DNA of 64,000 nt, taken from assembly GCF_009707515.1 (NCBI RefSeq), contig NZ_WLYI01000007.1, positions 93,888 to 157,887 of the forward strand. The letters run 5' to 3'. A program made the position numbers and the translations under genes. Source of the stretch: Pseudomonas karstica (GTDB taxonomy: Bacteria; Pseudomonadota; Gammaproteobacteria; Pseudomonadales; Pseudomonadaceae). Under the pieces are notes generated by a model, which was given only the letters and a program-made list of their open reading frames with translations, had not been told where the DNA came from and searched no databases. The first letter of the stretch is position 1. Every line of letters starts with the position of its first letter. Shown here in pieces: positions 16,780-26,585 of this stretch.

Positions 16780-17228
16780 AGGTCTACAGAGGCTAGGTAA
16801 CTAGTGGTCTTCGGGGTGAGTGACGGTTTAAGTTGGGTGTGTTTGTTGGCGAGATTATTTGATTAAGTTGATTTTGTTTGCGCAGTGGTGCGCAGTTAGT
16901 TGCTCATGTTTTGGCGTTGTGGGCATGGAAGAGGGATTCGGAAGAACCTGTTTGGTCGGGCGTGTTTGCGCACGTTATTGCGCAGGCTTCAATGTTTAAG
17001 GCGTTCATGGTTGTTCGGTCGACACCCGTGGGTTTCGAATTTTTTGAAGTTTCTTTGTTCTTGTAGGATGTTTCTTAAGAGTGTTTTTGCCACTTGATCA
17101 ATATCCTGGTCGTGGATAAGGTGCGGGCTATTCGTTGTGTGGGAAACGGAAGTTAAGTTGTTTTGATACGGGTGTAAGTCCTGGTCGAAACTATTAGATC
17201 ACCTTGGATAGTGACGCACGACCATAAT
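16780..17228. other. Long hcp-tssA divergent intergenic region
   Basis: About 450 bases with clearly lower GC and no convincing gene. The hcp sigma-54 promoter lies at its left edge. I scanned the plus strand for a second GG-N10-GC pair ahead of tssA and found none resembling TGGCAC/TTGC. Activator-binding sites for Sfa2 would be expected here. Short frames near 16878-17097 have poor codon use and no ribosome site. Confidence 0.5.
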
Positions 17229-18779
17229 ATGATTTATTCAGAAAAACTTTATTCTTATTATCTGGAACTTGCCCGGTCACCGAGCTCGGATACGAGTTTC
17301 TCAGGTGAGGATGTACGTTTTTCCGGCGAGTATGAGGCTCTGGAAAGCGAACTTGGCAAGGCGCACTCGATGCACAACCACAGTCAGCCTGACTGGCACA
17401 AGGTCGTGGAAAAAAGCGATGCCTTGTTGCGGCATGAGTCAAAGGATCTACGAGTCGCCGTCTGGTTGACCTGGGCGCTGTATCAGCGTGAATCCTTCTC
17501 GGGCCTGCTTGCCGGGTTGGGGTTGTTGCGCCACCTCTGTGAACATCATTGGGCAGTGGTTTATCCGCGAAAACCGCGAACCCGAAGTGCAGCGTTTGCC
17601 TGGCTGGTTCCACGTATCGAACAGGTCTTTGCCCAAAGCCTGTCGCTCAAGGGGCAACGACCTTTGTTCGAGTGCATGCTCGAGCATCTGTCTCGTCTTG
17701 ATGAGTTGTGGACTGAATCCCTGGGTGATGAGGCTCCCTTGTTGCTGCCGGTTCGCAGGCAGCTATCGGACAGGCTGAGGCAATCGGTGCAGAGCGATCC
17801 TTCTCCGGAAGGGGTGAAAGGGGTGATTACCCAGGTCAAACAGTCCACGATCCGGTTGCTGGCACCCGATCACGTCGTAGATAACGAAAAAGACGCCCAT
17901 AAGCTTTTGCGCACCTTGCAGGACAGTGCTCGCCCCTTGTGCGCCTGGTGGTTGCGTCAGAATGCTACTGATCTACGCGCCCTACGCCTGAGCCGAACGT
18001 TGACCTGGCTGGCGATCAGCAGCCTCCCGAATTGCGACAACGAACAAATCACGCCCTTGCGGGGACCCATACCGGACAAGCTCAAGCGGTATCAGGAGCG
18101 TTTTCAGCAGGGGCATTACGCCGACCTCTTGCTGGAGCTTGAGGCCAGCCTGAGCCATGCGCCTTTCTGGTTTGATGGCGTACGGATGGTCTGGGAGTGC
18201 CTGCAGGCATTGCAGGCCGACATGGCCATGACCGAGACGGAAGTGCACCTCGCCCTGTTATTGCAACGACTGCCGGGATTGACCCCGTTGCGCTTTCACG
18301 ATGGCACACCGTTTGCCGACCCAGTCACTCGCAATTGGATCAATACCCAGGTCACCCGGCACCTCTACACATCGGTCCCCAAGGCCGCGCCTGATGCTTC
18401 GATTGCACCCTGGGAGAAGGCCTTGCAGGACGTCACGCCGGTGCTTCGCAAGGATGGGCTCAAGGCTGCCATCCGGATGTTCAAGCCAGGTCTGCAAGCT
18501 GCTCGGGGAGAGCGCGCTCGTTTCCATTGGCGCCTGGGCCTGGCGAGGTTGTGTGGCCTGGCGGGCAAGTATGACCTCGCCAAAATCCAGCTTGAGCAAC
18601 TTGATCAGGAGTTACAGCAGGCAGGTTTGCAGCGTTGGGAACCGGATTTGAGCCTTGAAGTGCTGCAACTGTTGTACGGCTGTTGTGATGTGTTGCCACA
18701 AAGCCATGCCGTACGCGAGCACAAGGAAAATATCCATCGCAGATTGTGCCACTTCGATCTTGAAGCGGTACTTGAATAG
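17229..18779 (+). CDS. tssA: T6SS protein TssA (VasJ/ImpA_N type)
   Basis: A 516-residue TssA, the cap/initiator protein that helps assemble the baseplate and sheath. The N-terminus has the ImpA_N pattern (SFSGEDVRFSGEYEALESEL, then LRVAVWLTWALYQRESFSGL and GLLRHLCEHHWAVVYP). The C-terminal half is the VasJ-type helical domain (WRLGLARLCGLAGKYDLA). The first gene of the operon. The ATG at 17229 fits the family start; a GTG at 17211 with GGA before it is an alternative. Several GGA triplets lie in the leader, so Rsm control is possible but unproven. The next gene follows after 31 bases. Confidence 0.92.
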   Translation: MIYSEKLYSYYLELARSPSSDTSFSGEDVRFSGEYEALESELGKAHSMHNHSQPDWHKVVEKSDALLRHESKDLRVAVWLTWALYQRESFSGLLAGLGLLRHLCEHHWAVVYPRKPRTRSAAFAWLVPRIEQVFAQSLSLKGQRPLFECMLEHLSRLDELWTESLGDEAPLLLPVRRQLSDRLRQSVQSDPSPEGVKGVITQVKQSTIRLLAPDHVVDNEKDAHKLLRTLQDSARPLCAWWLRQNATDLRALRLSRTLTWLAISSLPNCDNEQITPLRGPIPDKLKRYQERFQQGHYADLLLELEASLSHAPFWFDGVRMVWECLQALQADMAMTETEVHLALLLQRLPGLTPLRFHDGTPFADPVTRNWINTQVTRHLYTSVPKAAPDASIAPWEKALQDVTPVLRKDGLKAAIRMFKPGLQAARGERARFHWRLGLARLCGLAGKYDLAKIQLEQLDQELQQAGLQRWEPDLSLEVLQLLYGCCDVLPQSHAVREHKENIHRRLCHFDLEAVLE

Positions 18780-18810
18780 GCTTTCGAGCCACCATCAAAG
18801 GAGATGCATC

Positions 18811-19308
18811 ATGGCTAAAGAAGGTTCGGTAGCCCCGAAGGAACGTATCAATATCACCTTCAAGCCTGCCGTCGGCGGTGCGCAGGAAGAGCTCGAATTG
18901 CCGTTGAAGCTACTGGTGCTAGGCGACTTTACCCAGCGTGAAGATACACGCAAGGTCGAAGACCGCAAGCCCGTCGGTATCGACAGCAATACCCTCGACG
19001 ATGTGTTGGCCAAGCAAGGGCTGAGATTGCTCTTGAGTGTTCCCAATCGCCTTCAGGAGTCCACCTCGGGCGAAGAACTGGCCATTCAGGTCAGCGTCAA
19101 TTCGATGAAGGACTTCAACCCGGCCAGCCTGGTCGAGCAGGTTCCCGAACTGAAAAAACTGATGGAGCTGCGAGATGCATTGGTGGCGCTCAAGGGGCCG
19201 CTTGGCAATACGCCGAGCTTTCGAAAAGCGATTGAACACGTCTTGGCCGACCAACAGTCTCGCGCCCGGGTGTTGGCTGAATTGGGGCTGAGCAGCCCTG
19301 CCGTATGA
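18811..19308 (+). CDS. tssB: T6SS sheath protein TssB
   Basis: A 165-residue small sheath subunit. With TssC it forms the contractile sheath that drives the Hcp tube out of the cell. Family landmarks are the start SVAPKERINITFKPAVGG, LPLKLLVLGDFTQRED and SMKDFNPASLVEQVPELKKLMELRDAL. AAAGGAG lies seven bases before the ATG. It is followed after 27 bases by tssC, the invariant pair of all T6SS loci. Confidence 0.96.
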   Translation: MAKEGSVAPKERINITFKPAVGGAQEELELPLKLLVLGDFTQREDTRKVEDRKPVGIDSNTLDDVLAKQGLRLLLSVPNRLQESTSGEELAIQVSVNSMKDFNPASLVEQVPELKKLMELRDALVALKGPLGNTPSFRKAIEHVLADQQSRARVLAELGLSSPAV

Positions 19309-19335
19309 CCTCCTCAGTAAAAGGACACTGATGCC

Positions 19336-20811
19336 ATGACTACCTGTCACAGCCCGCAACACATTGCCCCCTCTGACGAGTACAGCATTCTCGACAGCAT
19401 CATCGCCCAGACCCACCTGAACGCTGACGATGAGGCTTACAACATTGCCAAGCGCGGTGTCTCGGCCTTTATCGAGGAGTTACTCAAGCCCCAGAACAGT
19501 GGGGAGCCCGTCAAGAAGCACATGGTTGACCGGATGATTGCCGAAATTGATGCAAAACTCAGCCAGCAAATGGATGAAATCCTACATCACCCTGATTTCC
19601 AGGCTCTCGAGTCCTCCTGGCGGGGCTTGCAACTGTTGGTTGAGCGCACCAACTTTCGAGAAAACATCAAGATCGAACTGCTGAACGTTTCCCGCCAGGA
19701 CCTGCTGGATGATTTCGAAGACTCCGCGGAAGTCACTCAGGCCGGGCTCTACAAACATATCTATAGTGCCGAGTATGGTCAGTTCGGTGGTCAACCGGTG
19801 GGCGCGGTCATCGCCAACTACTTCCTGTCGCCCAGCGCGCCGGACGTCAAGTTGATGCAGTACGTTTCCAGTGTGGCCTGTATGGCCCATGCGCCGTTCA
19901 TTGCCGCTGCCGGGCCTGGTTTCTTCGGTCTGGAGAGCTTTACCGGCCTACCTGACTTGAAGGACCTGAAAGATCATTTCGAGGGCCCACAGTTTTCCAA
20001 ATGGCAGTCTTTCCGACAGAGCGAGGATGCCCGCTATATCGGCTTGACCGTGCCGCGGTTTTTGCTGCGAGCGCCTTATGACCCACAGGATTGCCCGGTT
20101 AAATCCTTTTCCTACACGGAAAACGTAGTCAACAGCCATGAACACTACCTGTGGGGCAACACCGCGTATGCCTTCGCCACACGGTTGACGGACAGTTTTG
20201 CCAAGTTCCGTTGGTGCCCGAATATCATCGGGCCGCAAAGTGGTGGCGCGGTGGAAGACTTGCCCCTGCACCATTTCCAGAGCATGGGTGAAATCGAGAC
20301 CAAGATACCCACCGAAGTACTGGTTTCCGATCGTCGTGAATACGAGTTGGCGCAAGAAGGGTTCATAGCCTTGACCATGCGCAAGGGCAGCGATAACGCG
20401 GCGTTTTTCTCCGCCAGTTCGGTGCAGAAGCCCAAGTTTTTCGGGATCAGCGATGAGGGCAAGACTGCCGAGTTGAACTACCGGATCGGCACTCAACTGC
20501 CCTACATGATGATCGTCAACCGTCTGGCCCACTACCTGAAGGTTCTGCAGCGTGAACAGCTGGGTTCATGGAAGGAACGCACTGACCTGGAACAGGAACT
20601 CAACAAATGGATTCGCCAGTACGTTGCCGACCAGGACAACCCCAGCGCCGAGGTACGGGGGCGTCGGCCATTACGGGCGGCGCGGATTGTGGTCAGTGAT
20701 GTCGAGGGCGAGCCCGGCTGGTATCGCGTCAATCTGAGTGTGCGCCCGCATTTCAAGTACATGGGCGCGGACTTCACTCTTTCGCTGGTCGGCAAGCTCG
20801 ATAAAGAATGA
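19336..20811 (+). CDS. tssC: T6SS sheath protein TssC
   Basis: A 491-residue large sheath subunit, the partner of TssB and the substrate that the ClpV ATPase disassembles after firing. Typical sequence includes FQALESSWRGLQLLVERTNF, the central GQFGGQPVGAVIANYFLS, and the C-terminal gp25/sheath part ending FKYMGADFTLSLVGKLDKE. AAAGGA precedes the ATG by about ten bases. Length is normal for the family. Confidence 0.96.
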   Translation: MTTCHSPQHIAPSDEYSILDSIIAQTHLNADDEAYNIAKRGVSAFIEELLKPQNSGEPVKKHMVDRMIAEIDAKLSQQMDEILHHPDFQALESSWRGLQLLVERTNFRENIKIELLNVSRQDLLDDFEDSAEVTQAGLYKHIYSAEYGQFGGQPVGAVIANYFLSPSAPDVKLMQYVSSVACMAHAPFIAAAGPGFFGLESFTGLPDLKDLKDHFEGPQFSKWQSFRQSEDARYIGLTVPRFLLRAPYDPQDCPVKSFSYTENVVNSHEHYLWGNTAYAFATRLTDSFAKFRWCPNIIGPQSGGAVEDLPLHHFQSMGEIETKIPTEVLVSDRREYELAQEGFIALTMRKGSDNAAFFSASSVQKPKFFGISDEGKTAELNYRIGTQLPYMMIVNRLAHYLKVLQREQLGSWKERTDLEQELNKWIRQYVADQDNPSAEVRGRRPLRAARIVVSDVEGEPGWYRVNLSVRPHFKYMGADFTLSLVGKLDKE

Positions 20812-20825
20812 GCAGGGACCTGGAA

Positions 20826-21242
20826 ATGAGTCGATATGCCAGCCTTTTCGAACGCCTGGAGGCAGAAGCGCCCGTCGTTGACGATAGTCCTGTGATGGGC
20901 ACCCAGGCATCGGTGGCCGCTCACTTGGGGAAAATGCTCAATACCCGAGCGGGTAGCGTACAGACGCTTGCCGACTATGGCCTGCCCGATCTCAACGACA
21001 TGCGCTTGAGCTTGCATGAGTCGTTGAGTCAGGCGCGGTATTTGATCGAGCGTTTTATCGAGGCCTACGAACCGCGTCTGAGCAATGTTCGGGTCACGGC
21101 GTTGCCACGGGACCGTGACCCCCTTGCCCTGGCGTTTACCATTGAGGGCGTACTGCACATCAACAGTGTCATGCATCCGGTTGCTTTTGCCGGGAGCCTT
21201 TGTGGCAACGGCCGAGTCGAGGTCGCGCCAGGTGTCCTTTAA
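20826..21242 (+). CDS. tssE: T6SS baseplate protein TssE (gp25-like)
   Basis: A 138-residue gp25-like baseplate wedge protein. It has the start MSRYASLFERLEAE, the ADYGLPDLNDMR motif, and the EPRLSNVRV block that includes the conserved glutamate-proline-arginine of gp25 homologues. AGGGA stands seven bases before the ATG at 20826. An ATG at 20808 overlapping the tssC stop would add six residues. The end overlaps tssF by 11 bases. Confidence 0.93.
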   Translation: MSRYASLFERLEAEAPVVDDSPVMGTQASVAAHLGKMLNTRAGSVQTLADYGLPDLNDMRLSLHESLSQARYLIERFIEAYEPRLSNVRVTALPRDRDPLALAFTIEGVLHINSVMHPVAFAGSLCGNGRVEVAPGVL

Positions 21243-23019
21243 CCGTTACTACCAGAGCGAGCTCAGCGCATTGCGACAGGTGGGGCGACGCTTCTCCGAG
21301 CGCAATCCGGCACTGGCGCCATTTCTCGCAGATGCTGGCCAGGATCCAGATGTGGAGCGATTGCTCGAAGGCTTTGCGTTCCTGACCGGTCGTTTGCGAC
21401 AGAAGCTTGATGACGAACTGCCTGAGCTTAGCCATTCACTGATGCATTTGCTATGGCCCAACTACATGCGGCCATCACCTGCCTTCAGCATGTTGCAATT
21501 TGATGCCCTCAAGCGTGTAGGCCCTGCTATTCGGGTGGAACGAGATACGCCGGTAGAAAGCGCTGCGATCAATGGCGAGTACTGTCGCTTTCGTACGTGT
21601 TATGCGACCGATATTTTGCCGTTGCAATTATCGGCGTTGACCTATTCGACGCGAGGCGAGGGTGCTTTGTTGAGCCTGCGCCTGGAGGTGAGCGCAGAAG
21701 GCAATTTCAGCGAGTTCGAACTTCATCAGCTACGGCTGCATCTGGCAGGGGAGCGCCATATCAGCCAGATGCTCTACCTGAACCTGTTACGCGATTTGGA
21801 GGGGATCGAAGTCATGCCCCTGGATGCTGATGGCCTGCCGGTCGCCGGGGCTGAGGGCCAGGCACGGTCATGGCGATTGCCCGGCAGTCATGTGCAGCCG
21901 GTGGGGTTTGCGCAGGATCAGGCGTTGATTCCCTATCCACCGAATACCTTTCGGGGCTATCGCCACCTGCAGGAGTATTTTGCGTTTCCTGACAAATACC
22001 TGTTTGTGGATGTCGATGGTCTTGACCTCCACGCACATCTGTCAGGCGCAGAGCTCAAGCAGGTCCATGGGCTTGAACTGCGCTTTGCTGTTCGTAAAAA
22101 CAGCCTGGAGCGGCAGCCCCCGATCTTGGATAACGTGAAGCTGTACTGCACGCCGATCGTCAATTTATTCACCCACGATAGCGTACCGATTCGCCTGGAT
22201 GGCAAGCAGGACGAATACTTGTTGCTGCCCGCCGAATACCAGCAGGGCAACTGTGGCGTGTTCTCCGTAGACAAGGTCACGGGCTGGCGCCCAGGAGGGC
22301 TGGGGTATCAGGACTATGCCGCATTCGAGTCCTTTGAACATGACTTCGCCTGCGAGGAATCTGCACGGCCACCCAGCTACAGCATTCGCCAACGACCATC
22401 GTTGCAGCATGCCGGGCTTGATGTGTACCTCAGCTTTGGTCTTCACCAGGCCAAAGACCCGGAAACCTTGTCGATTGAGCTGACCTGCACCAACCACAAC
22501 CTGCCTCGGCAATTGCAAGTCGGCGATATCAACCGGGCGTGTGAGCAGACACCTGAATTTCTGTCTTTTCGTAACATTACGGCAGCGACTCCCAGTTTTT
22601 CGCCACCACTGGACAACGATTTTCTCTGGAAATTGATCAGCAATATGTCGCTCAACTATTTGTCGTTGACCCATGTCGATGCTTTGAAAGTAATTCTCGA
22701 AACCTATGATTTTCCGCGTTATCACGACCGCCAGGCAGAGAGGGTCAGCCGCAGAAGGCTCGGCGCGCTGCATTCGATCAGTCATCAACCGGTGGACAGG
22801 TTGCATCGGGGGATGCCGCTTCGTGGCCTGCGTGTCGATCTGACCCTCGATCACCAAGGGTTCACGGGAGCAGGCGATGTGTTTGTGTTCGCCTCGGTGC
22901 TCAACGAGTTTTTTGCACTTTACACCAGCCTCAACTCGTATCACGAGCTGCGAGTCACCAGCACACAAGGAGACGTGTACCTATGGTCACCTCGCATGGG
23001 CCAGCAGCCCTTGCTTTAA
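21232..23019 (+). CDS. tssF: T6SS baseplate protein TssF
   Basis: A 595-residue TssF, the large baseplate wedge component that binds TssG, TssE and TssK. The start FNRYYQSELSALRQVGRRF, then PALAPFLADAGQDPDVERLLEGFAFL and LMHLLWPNYMRPSPAFSML are characteristic. The GTG at 21232 with GAGG nine bases upstream gives the family N-terminus and lies inside the end of tssE, so translation is coupled. Its end overlaps tssG by 37 bases. Confidence 0.94.
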   Translation: MSFNRYYQSELSALRQVGRRFSERNPALAPFLADAGQDPDVERLLEGFAFLTGRLRQKLDDELPELSHSLMHLLWPNYMRPSPAFSMLQFDALKRVGPAIRVERDTPVESAAINGEYCRFRTCYATDILPLQLSALTYSTRGEGALLSLRLEVSAEGNFSEFELHQLRLHLAGERHISQMLYLNLLRDLEGIEVMPLDADGLPVAGAEGQARSWRLPGSHVQPVGFAQDQALIPYPPNTFRGYRHLQEYFAFPDKYLFVDVDGLDLHAHLSGAELKQVHGLELRFAVRKNSLERQPPILDNVKLYCTPIVNLFTHDSVPIRLDGKQDEYLLLPAEYQQGNCGVFSVDKVTGWRPGGLGYQDYAAFESFEHDFACEESARPPSYSIRQRPSLQHAGLDVYLSFGLHQAKDPETLSIELTCTNHNLPRQLQVGDINRACEQTPEFLSFRNITAATPSFSPPLDNDFLWKLISNMSLNYLSLTHVDALKVILETYDFPRYHDRQAERVSRRRLGALHSISHQPVDRLHRGMPLRGLRVDLTLDHQGFTGAGDVFVFASVLNEFFALYTSLNSYHELRVTSTQGDVYLWSPRMGQQPLL

Positions 23020-23990
23020 CCGAACTGTCCCGGTCAGTTCGTGAGTACTCGCTGTTTCAAGCGATATTGCAGGTGGTCGAGCGTTTGCGTGTGGCTCACC
23101 CCTCTCTGGACGAGGACGCACTTTACGATCAGTTGGAGTTCCAGGCCAATCCTGGCCTGGGGTTTCCTGGCAACGATATCGAGAGCGTTGAATTTTTTCA
23201 GGATCAAGGACAGTGGCGGGCGCGGCTTCAACTCAATGTGCTTGGGTTGGTAGGGGCGGGGTCGCCGTTGCCGGCATTTTATGGTGAGCAGGCACTGGCA
23301 CAGACGACAAGGGGGAACCCGACTCGTGATTTTCTTGATGTGTTCCACCATCGCTTGCAGCGACTGATGCTGCCGATCTGGCGCAAATACCGTTACCAGG
23401 CGTGCTTTCGACCGGGTGCCCGAGACCCTTTTTCCGAGCAGATGTTTGCGTTGGTCGGCCTGGGAGGGAGCGTCATTCGCGACGCTATACCGTTGAACTG
23501 CAAGCGGCTGTTGCCCTACCTGGGACTATTGAGTCTGCGTACTCATTCTGCCGCGCTGGTCGAGACCGTGTTGCGCTACTACTTCAAGCACCGCCAACTG
23601 TACGTTGAACAGTGGGTTGAACGCGTCGTGCTGATTGCTCACGAGCAGCGTAACTGCCTTGGCGGCCTCAACAGCCTGTTGGGTAATGACCTGGTGCTGG
23701 GGTGTCGGGTTGCAGACCGCAGCGGCAAATTCAGGGTGCACGTCCAAGCACTGGACTGGCAACACTTTCACGAATTTCTACCCACCGGTACAGGCTATCA
23801 GCCGCTATGCGCGCTGATCAGATTCTCCGTTCGGGACCCACTGGAGTACGACATTCGATTGGTGTTGGCGAAGGGTGAGGCCAGGCCGCTGCACATTGGC
23901 GAACACAACATTTGTGGTTTGGGATGGACCAGTTGGCTTGGTCATGACCGAGCTGATGGCGCTGTGACCTTGGCCAGCAAAATTCATTAA
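22983..23990 (+). CDS. tssG: T6SS baseplate protein TssG
   Basis: A 335-residue TssG, the small baseplate wedge partner of TssF. Visible features are SLFQAILQVVERL near the start, PLPAFYGEQALAQ, RDFLDVFHHRLQRLML, the block HEQRNCLGGLNSLLGNDLVLG and the tail RPLHIGEHNICGLGWTSWLG. The ATG lies 37 bases inside tssF with AAGGAG about eleven bases before it. The following clpV starts after 12 bases. Confidence 0.93.
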   Translation: MVTSHGPAALALTELSRSVREYSLFQAILQVVERLRVAHPSLDEDALYDQLEFQANPGLGFPGNDIESVEFFQDQGQWRARLQLNVLGLVGAGSPLPAFYGEQALAQTTRGNPTRDFLDVFHHRLQRLMLPIWRKYRYQACFRPGARDPFSEQMFALVGLGGSVIRDAIPLNCKRLLPYLGLLSLRTHSAALVETVLRYYFKHRQLYVEQWVERVVLIAHEQRNCLGGLNSLLGNDLVLGCRVADRSGKFRVHVQALDWQHFHEFLPTGTGYQPLCALIRFSVRDPLEYDIRLVLAKGEARPLHIGEHNICGLGWTSWLGHDRADGAVTLASKIH

Positions 23991-24002
23991 GGATTGATGA
24001 TT

Positions 24003-26585
24003 ATGATGAATGTGGACCTGCAACAACTGATTCAGGCATTGGCGGCGCCTAGTCGTCGCACCCTCGAGCGGGCGGCCGAGCGTTGTGTCATGCGCGGCGG
24101 CGCGGAGGTGCTGGTGGAGGACTTGCTGCTGGCACTATTGGAGCACCCGGACGGTGTGCTGGTACGAGCGCTACAGGACGCCGGCGTTGCTCCGGCTGAA
24201 CTGGAGTCTGCGTTGCAGCCCAGGAGCGAGCAAGTCTCCTCGAGTAATCCGGTCTTTGCTGAGCCGTTGGTGCAGTGGTTGCAGCACGCATTACGCACAG
24301 CCCATCTGGAGTTGGAACAGGACGAGGTCGACGACGGTGCCTTGCTGCTCGCGTTATTGCGCAACCCAATACCGCAAGCGGGAAGTCGTTACCCCTTTAT
24401 CCTGGGCCAGATCGATGCCGAACGCCTGCGATCATTTCTCTTGAGCGAAAGGCCCGAACACTCCGATTGCATGACGCCTGTACCAGGGCCGTCACTGCTG
24501 CAACGCTTTACCCATGACCTGACTCGCCAGGCCCGCGACGGCCTGCTCGATCCGGTGTTGTGCAGAGATGGCGAGATTCGACAGCTGATCGATATCCTGG
24601 CTCGAAGGCGCAAGAACAACCCTATCGTCATAGGGGAGGCGGGGGTTGGAAAAACGGCCATCGTCGAGGGGCTGGCACTGCGAATCGTCGCCGCGCAGGT
24701 ACCCGCAGTACTCCAGAACGTCCGTCTCCTGACCCTGGACATGGGCCTGCTGCAAGCCGGGGCAAGTATCAAAGGTGAGTTTGAACGACGCCTCAAGGGT
24801 GTGATTGATGAGGTCGATACTTCCCCGGAAACAGTCATCCTATTTATTGACGAAGCCCACACCTTGGTCGGCGCGGGCGGCCAGCCAGGGGGGTTGGACG
24901 CTGCCAACCTGCTCAAACCGGCGTTGGCCCGTGGCGAGCTACGTACCATCGCTGCCACCACCTGGTCGGAATACAAGAAATACTTCGAGAAAGATCCTGC
25001 GTTGTCCCGGCGCTTCCAACCGGTCCATGTCCACGAACCGACGGTTGGCGATGCGGTAACGATTCTGCGTGGTCTGGTACCCGTATATGAAGCCAGCCAT
25101 GGCATCTATGTGCGTGATGACGCCGTTGTCGCTGCTGCGCAATTGTCAGCCCGTTATCTGAGCGGGCGCCAGTTGCCCGACAAGGCTGTGGATGTGTTGG
25201 ACACCGCGTGTGCCCGGGTGCGTATCAGCCTGGTAACGGCACCGGCCGAGTTGCAGCGCCTGCGCGATGAACTGGCCGAGGGATCACGCCAGTGTATGGC
25301 GCTACGTCGGGATGTGCAGGCAGGGTTGTCGGTCGATGAGCCGGCTTTGCAGGCCTTGGCCCTGCGGCTGGAAGAGGTCGCGCGTGAGCATGAGGTGCTG
25401 GAGCAGCGCTGGGGGCTTCAGCGTGGACTGGCCGAACAAATGCTTGTGCTTCGTCAGCAACTGGCCGAGGCCCATCGAGATCAGGCTGACGCACAGGTCA
25501 TTGATAGGCTAGGCCAGGTATTGGCCGAAAGCCATCGCACGTTGCTGATGGCACAGCGTGAGCAGCGGTTGGTCAGTTTTGAAGTGTGTCCTCGGTTGAT
25601 CGCGCAGGTGATCAGCGCCTGGACGGGTATCCCGGTGACGCAACTGGCCCGTGAGCACAGCTCGAACGTGCTTGGGTTTTCCGGTGACTTGCGCACCCGA
25701 ATCCTGGGCCAGGATTATGCGGTGCGGGTGCTGGATCGTTGCATGCGCGCTGTCGCCGCAGGACTGAACAGCGACAACGCACCGGTTGGGGTGTTTCTGC
25801 TGGTGGGCCCCAGTGGGGTCGGCAAGACCGAAACGGCGCGTACCTTGGCCGACCTGTTGTATGGCGGCGAGCGCTTTATGACCACGATCAACATGTCGGA
25901 ATATCAGGAGAAGCACTCCCTGTCTCGATTGATTGGGTCTCCGCCGGGATATGTCGGTTATGGGGAGGGCGGAGTGCTGACCGAGGCGGTACGGCAAAAG
26001 CCCTATTCGGTGGTGCTGCTCGATGAAGTTGAGAAGGCTGACCCGGATGTCATGAACCTGTTCTACCAGGTCTTTGACAAAGGCGTGGCAAATGATGGCG
26101 AAGGCCGTGAAATAGACTTTCGCAACACCTTGATCCTGATGACTTCCAATCTGGGCAGCGAACAGATCGTCACATTATGTTCAGACACCCAGCACCCAAA
26201 CATCGACGTGTTGCAGAAGGCGATTCAGCCCATTCTCAGTGCCCATTTCAAACCGGCGTTGTTGGCCCGAATCCGCGTCGTCCCGTACTACCCGGTCAAC
26301 GATGGAGTGTTACAGGAACTGATTGAAAGCAAGCTGCAATACCTGGGGCAAAGGCTGCTCAGGCGCAATCTGAAGTTCAGTCACTCGCCAGAGTTGCTTG
26401 TTCATATGAAAGATCGCTGCCTGCAGAGTGACAGCGGTGCACGGTTTATCGATCACTGGCTGGAGGCCAATCTGCTTCCTTTGGTAGTGGATCGCCTATT
26501 GGAAGCAATGGCGGGTGACGAGCCCCTGCAGTCTGCTCACGCCGGGCTGGATCGTCACGGCCACCTGACCTGTGAGTTCAACTGA
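24003..26585 (+). CDS. tssH: T6SS ATPase TssH (ClpV)
   Basis: An 860-residue AAA+ disaggregase that unfolds contracted TssB/TssC sheath for reuse. The Clp N-domain (about residues 1-150) is followed by the first ATPase with Walker A GEAGVGKT (about 211) and Walker B ILFIDEAH. Next come a middle coiled-coil domain (about 395-500) and a second ATPase with GPSGVGKTE (about 602) and VVLLDEVEKA. Both ATPase sites look intact. The ATG at 24003 has AAGGA nine bases upstream; neighbouring ATGs at 23997 and 24006 are possible. The stop overlaps the sfa2 start. Confidence 0.95.
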   Translation: MMNVDLQQLIQALAAPSRRTLERAAERCVMRGGAEVLVEDLLLALLEHPDGVLVRALQDAGVAPAELESALQPRSEQVSSSNPVFAEPLVQWLQHALRTAHLELEQDEVDDGALLLALLRNPIPQAGSRYPFILGQIDAERLRSFLLSERPEHSDCMTPVPGPSLLQRFTHDLTRQARDGLLDPVLCRDGEIRQLIDILARRRKNNPIVIGEAGVGKTAIVEGLALRIVAAQVPAVLQNVRLLTLDMGLLQAGASIKGEFERRLKGVIDEVDTSPETVILFIDEAHTLVGAGGQPGGLDAANLLKPALARGELRTIAATTWSEYKKYFEKDPALSRRFQPVHVHEPTVGDAVTILRGLVPVYEASHGIYVRDDAVVAAAQLSARYLSGRQLPDKAVDVLDTACARVRISLVTAPAELQRLRDELAEGSRQCMALRRDVQAGLSVDEPALQALALRLEEVAREHEVLEQRWGLQRGLAEQMLVLRQQLAEAHRDQADAQVIDRLGQVLAESHRTLLMAQREQRLVSFEVCPRLIAQVISAWTGIPVTQLAREHSSNVLGFSGDLRTRILGQDYAVRVLDRCMRAVAAGLNSDNAPVGVFLLVGPSGVGKTETARTLADLLYGGERFMTTINMSEYQEKHSLSRLIGSPPGYVGYGEGGVLTEAVRQKPYSVVLLDEVEKADPDVMNLFYQVFDKGVANDGEGREIDFRNTLILMTSNLGSEQIVTLCSDTQHPNIDVLQKAIQPILSAHFKPALLARIRVVPYYPVNDGVLQELIESKLQYLGQRLLRRNLKFSHSPELLVHMKDRCLQSDSGARFIDHWLEANLLPLVVDRLLEAMAGDEPLQSAHAGLDRHGHLTCEFN

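Noticed and set aside
16878..17097. Small plus-strand frames in the hcp-tssA gap
   Set aside because: Poor codon use, no ribosome site, and two overlapping frames equally open in AT-richer DNA.
16780..17228. Second sigma-54 promoter for the tssA operon
   Set aside because: I scanned for GG-N10-GC with TGGCAC/TTGC flanks on the plus strand and found only poor or mis-spaced candidates.
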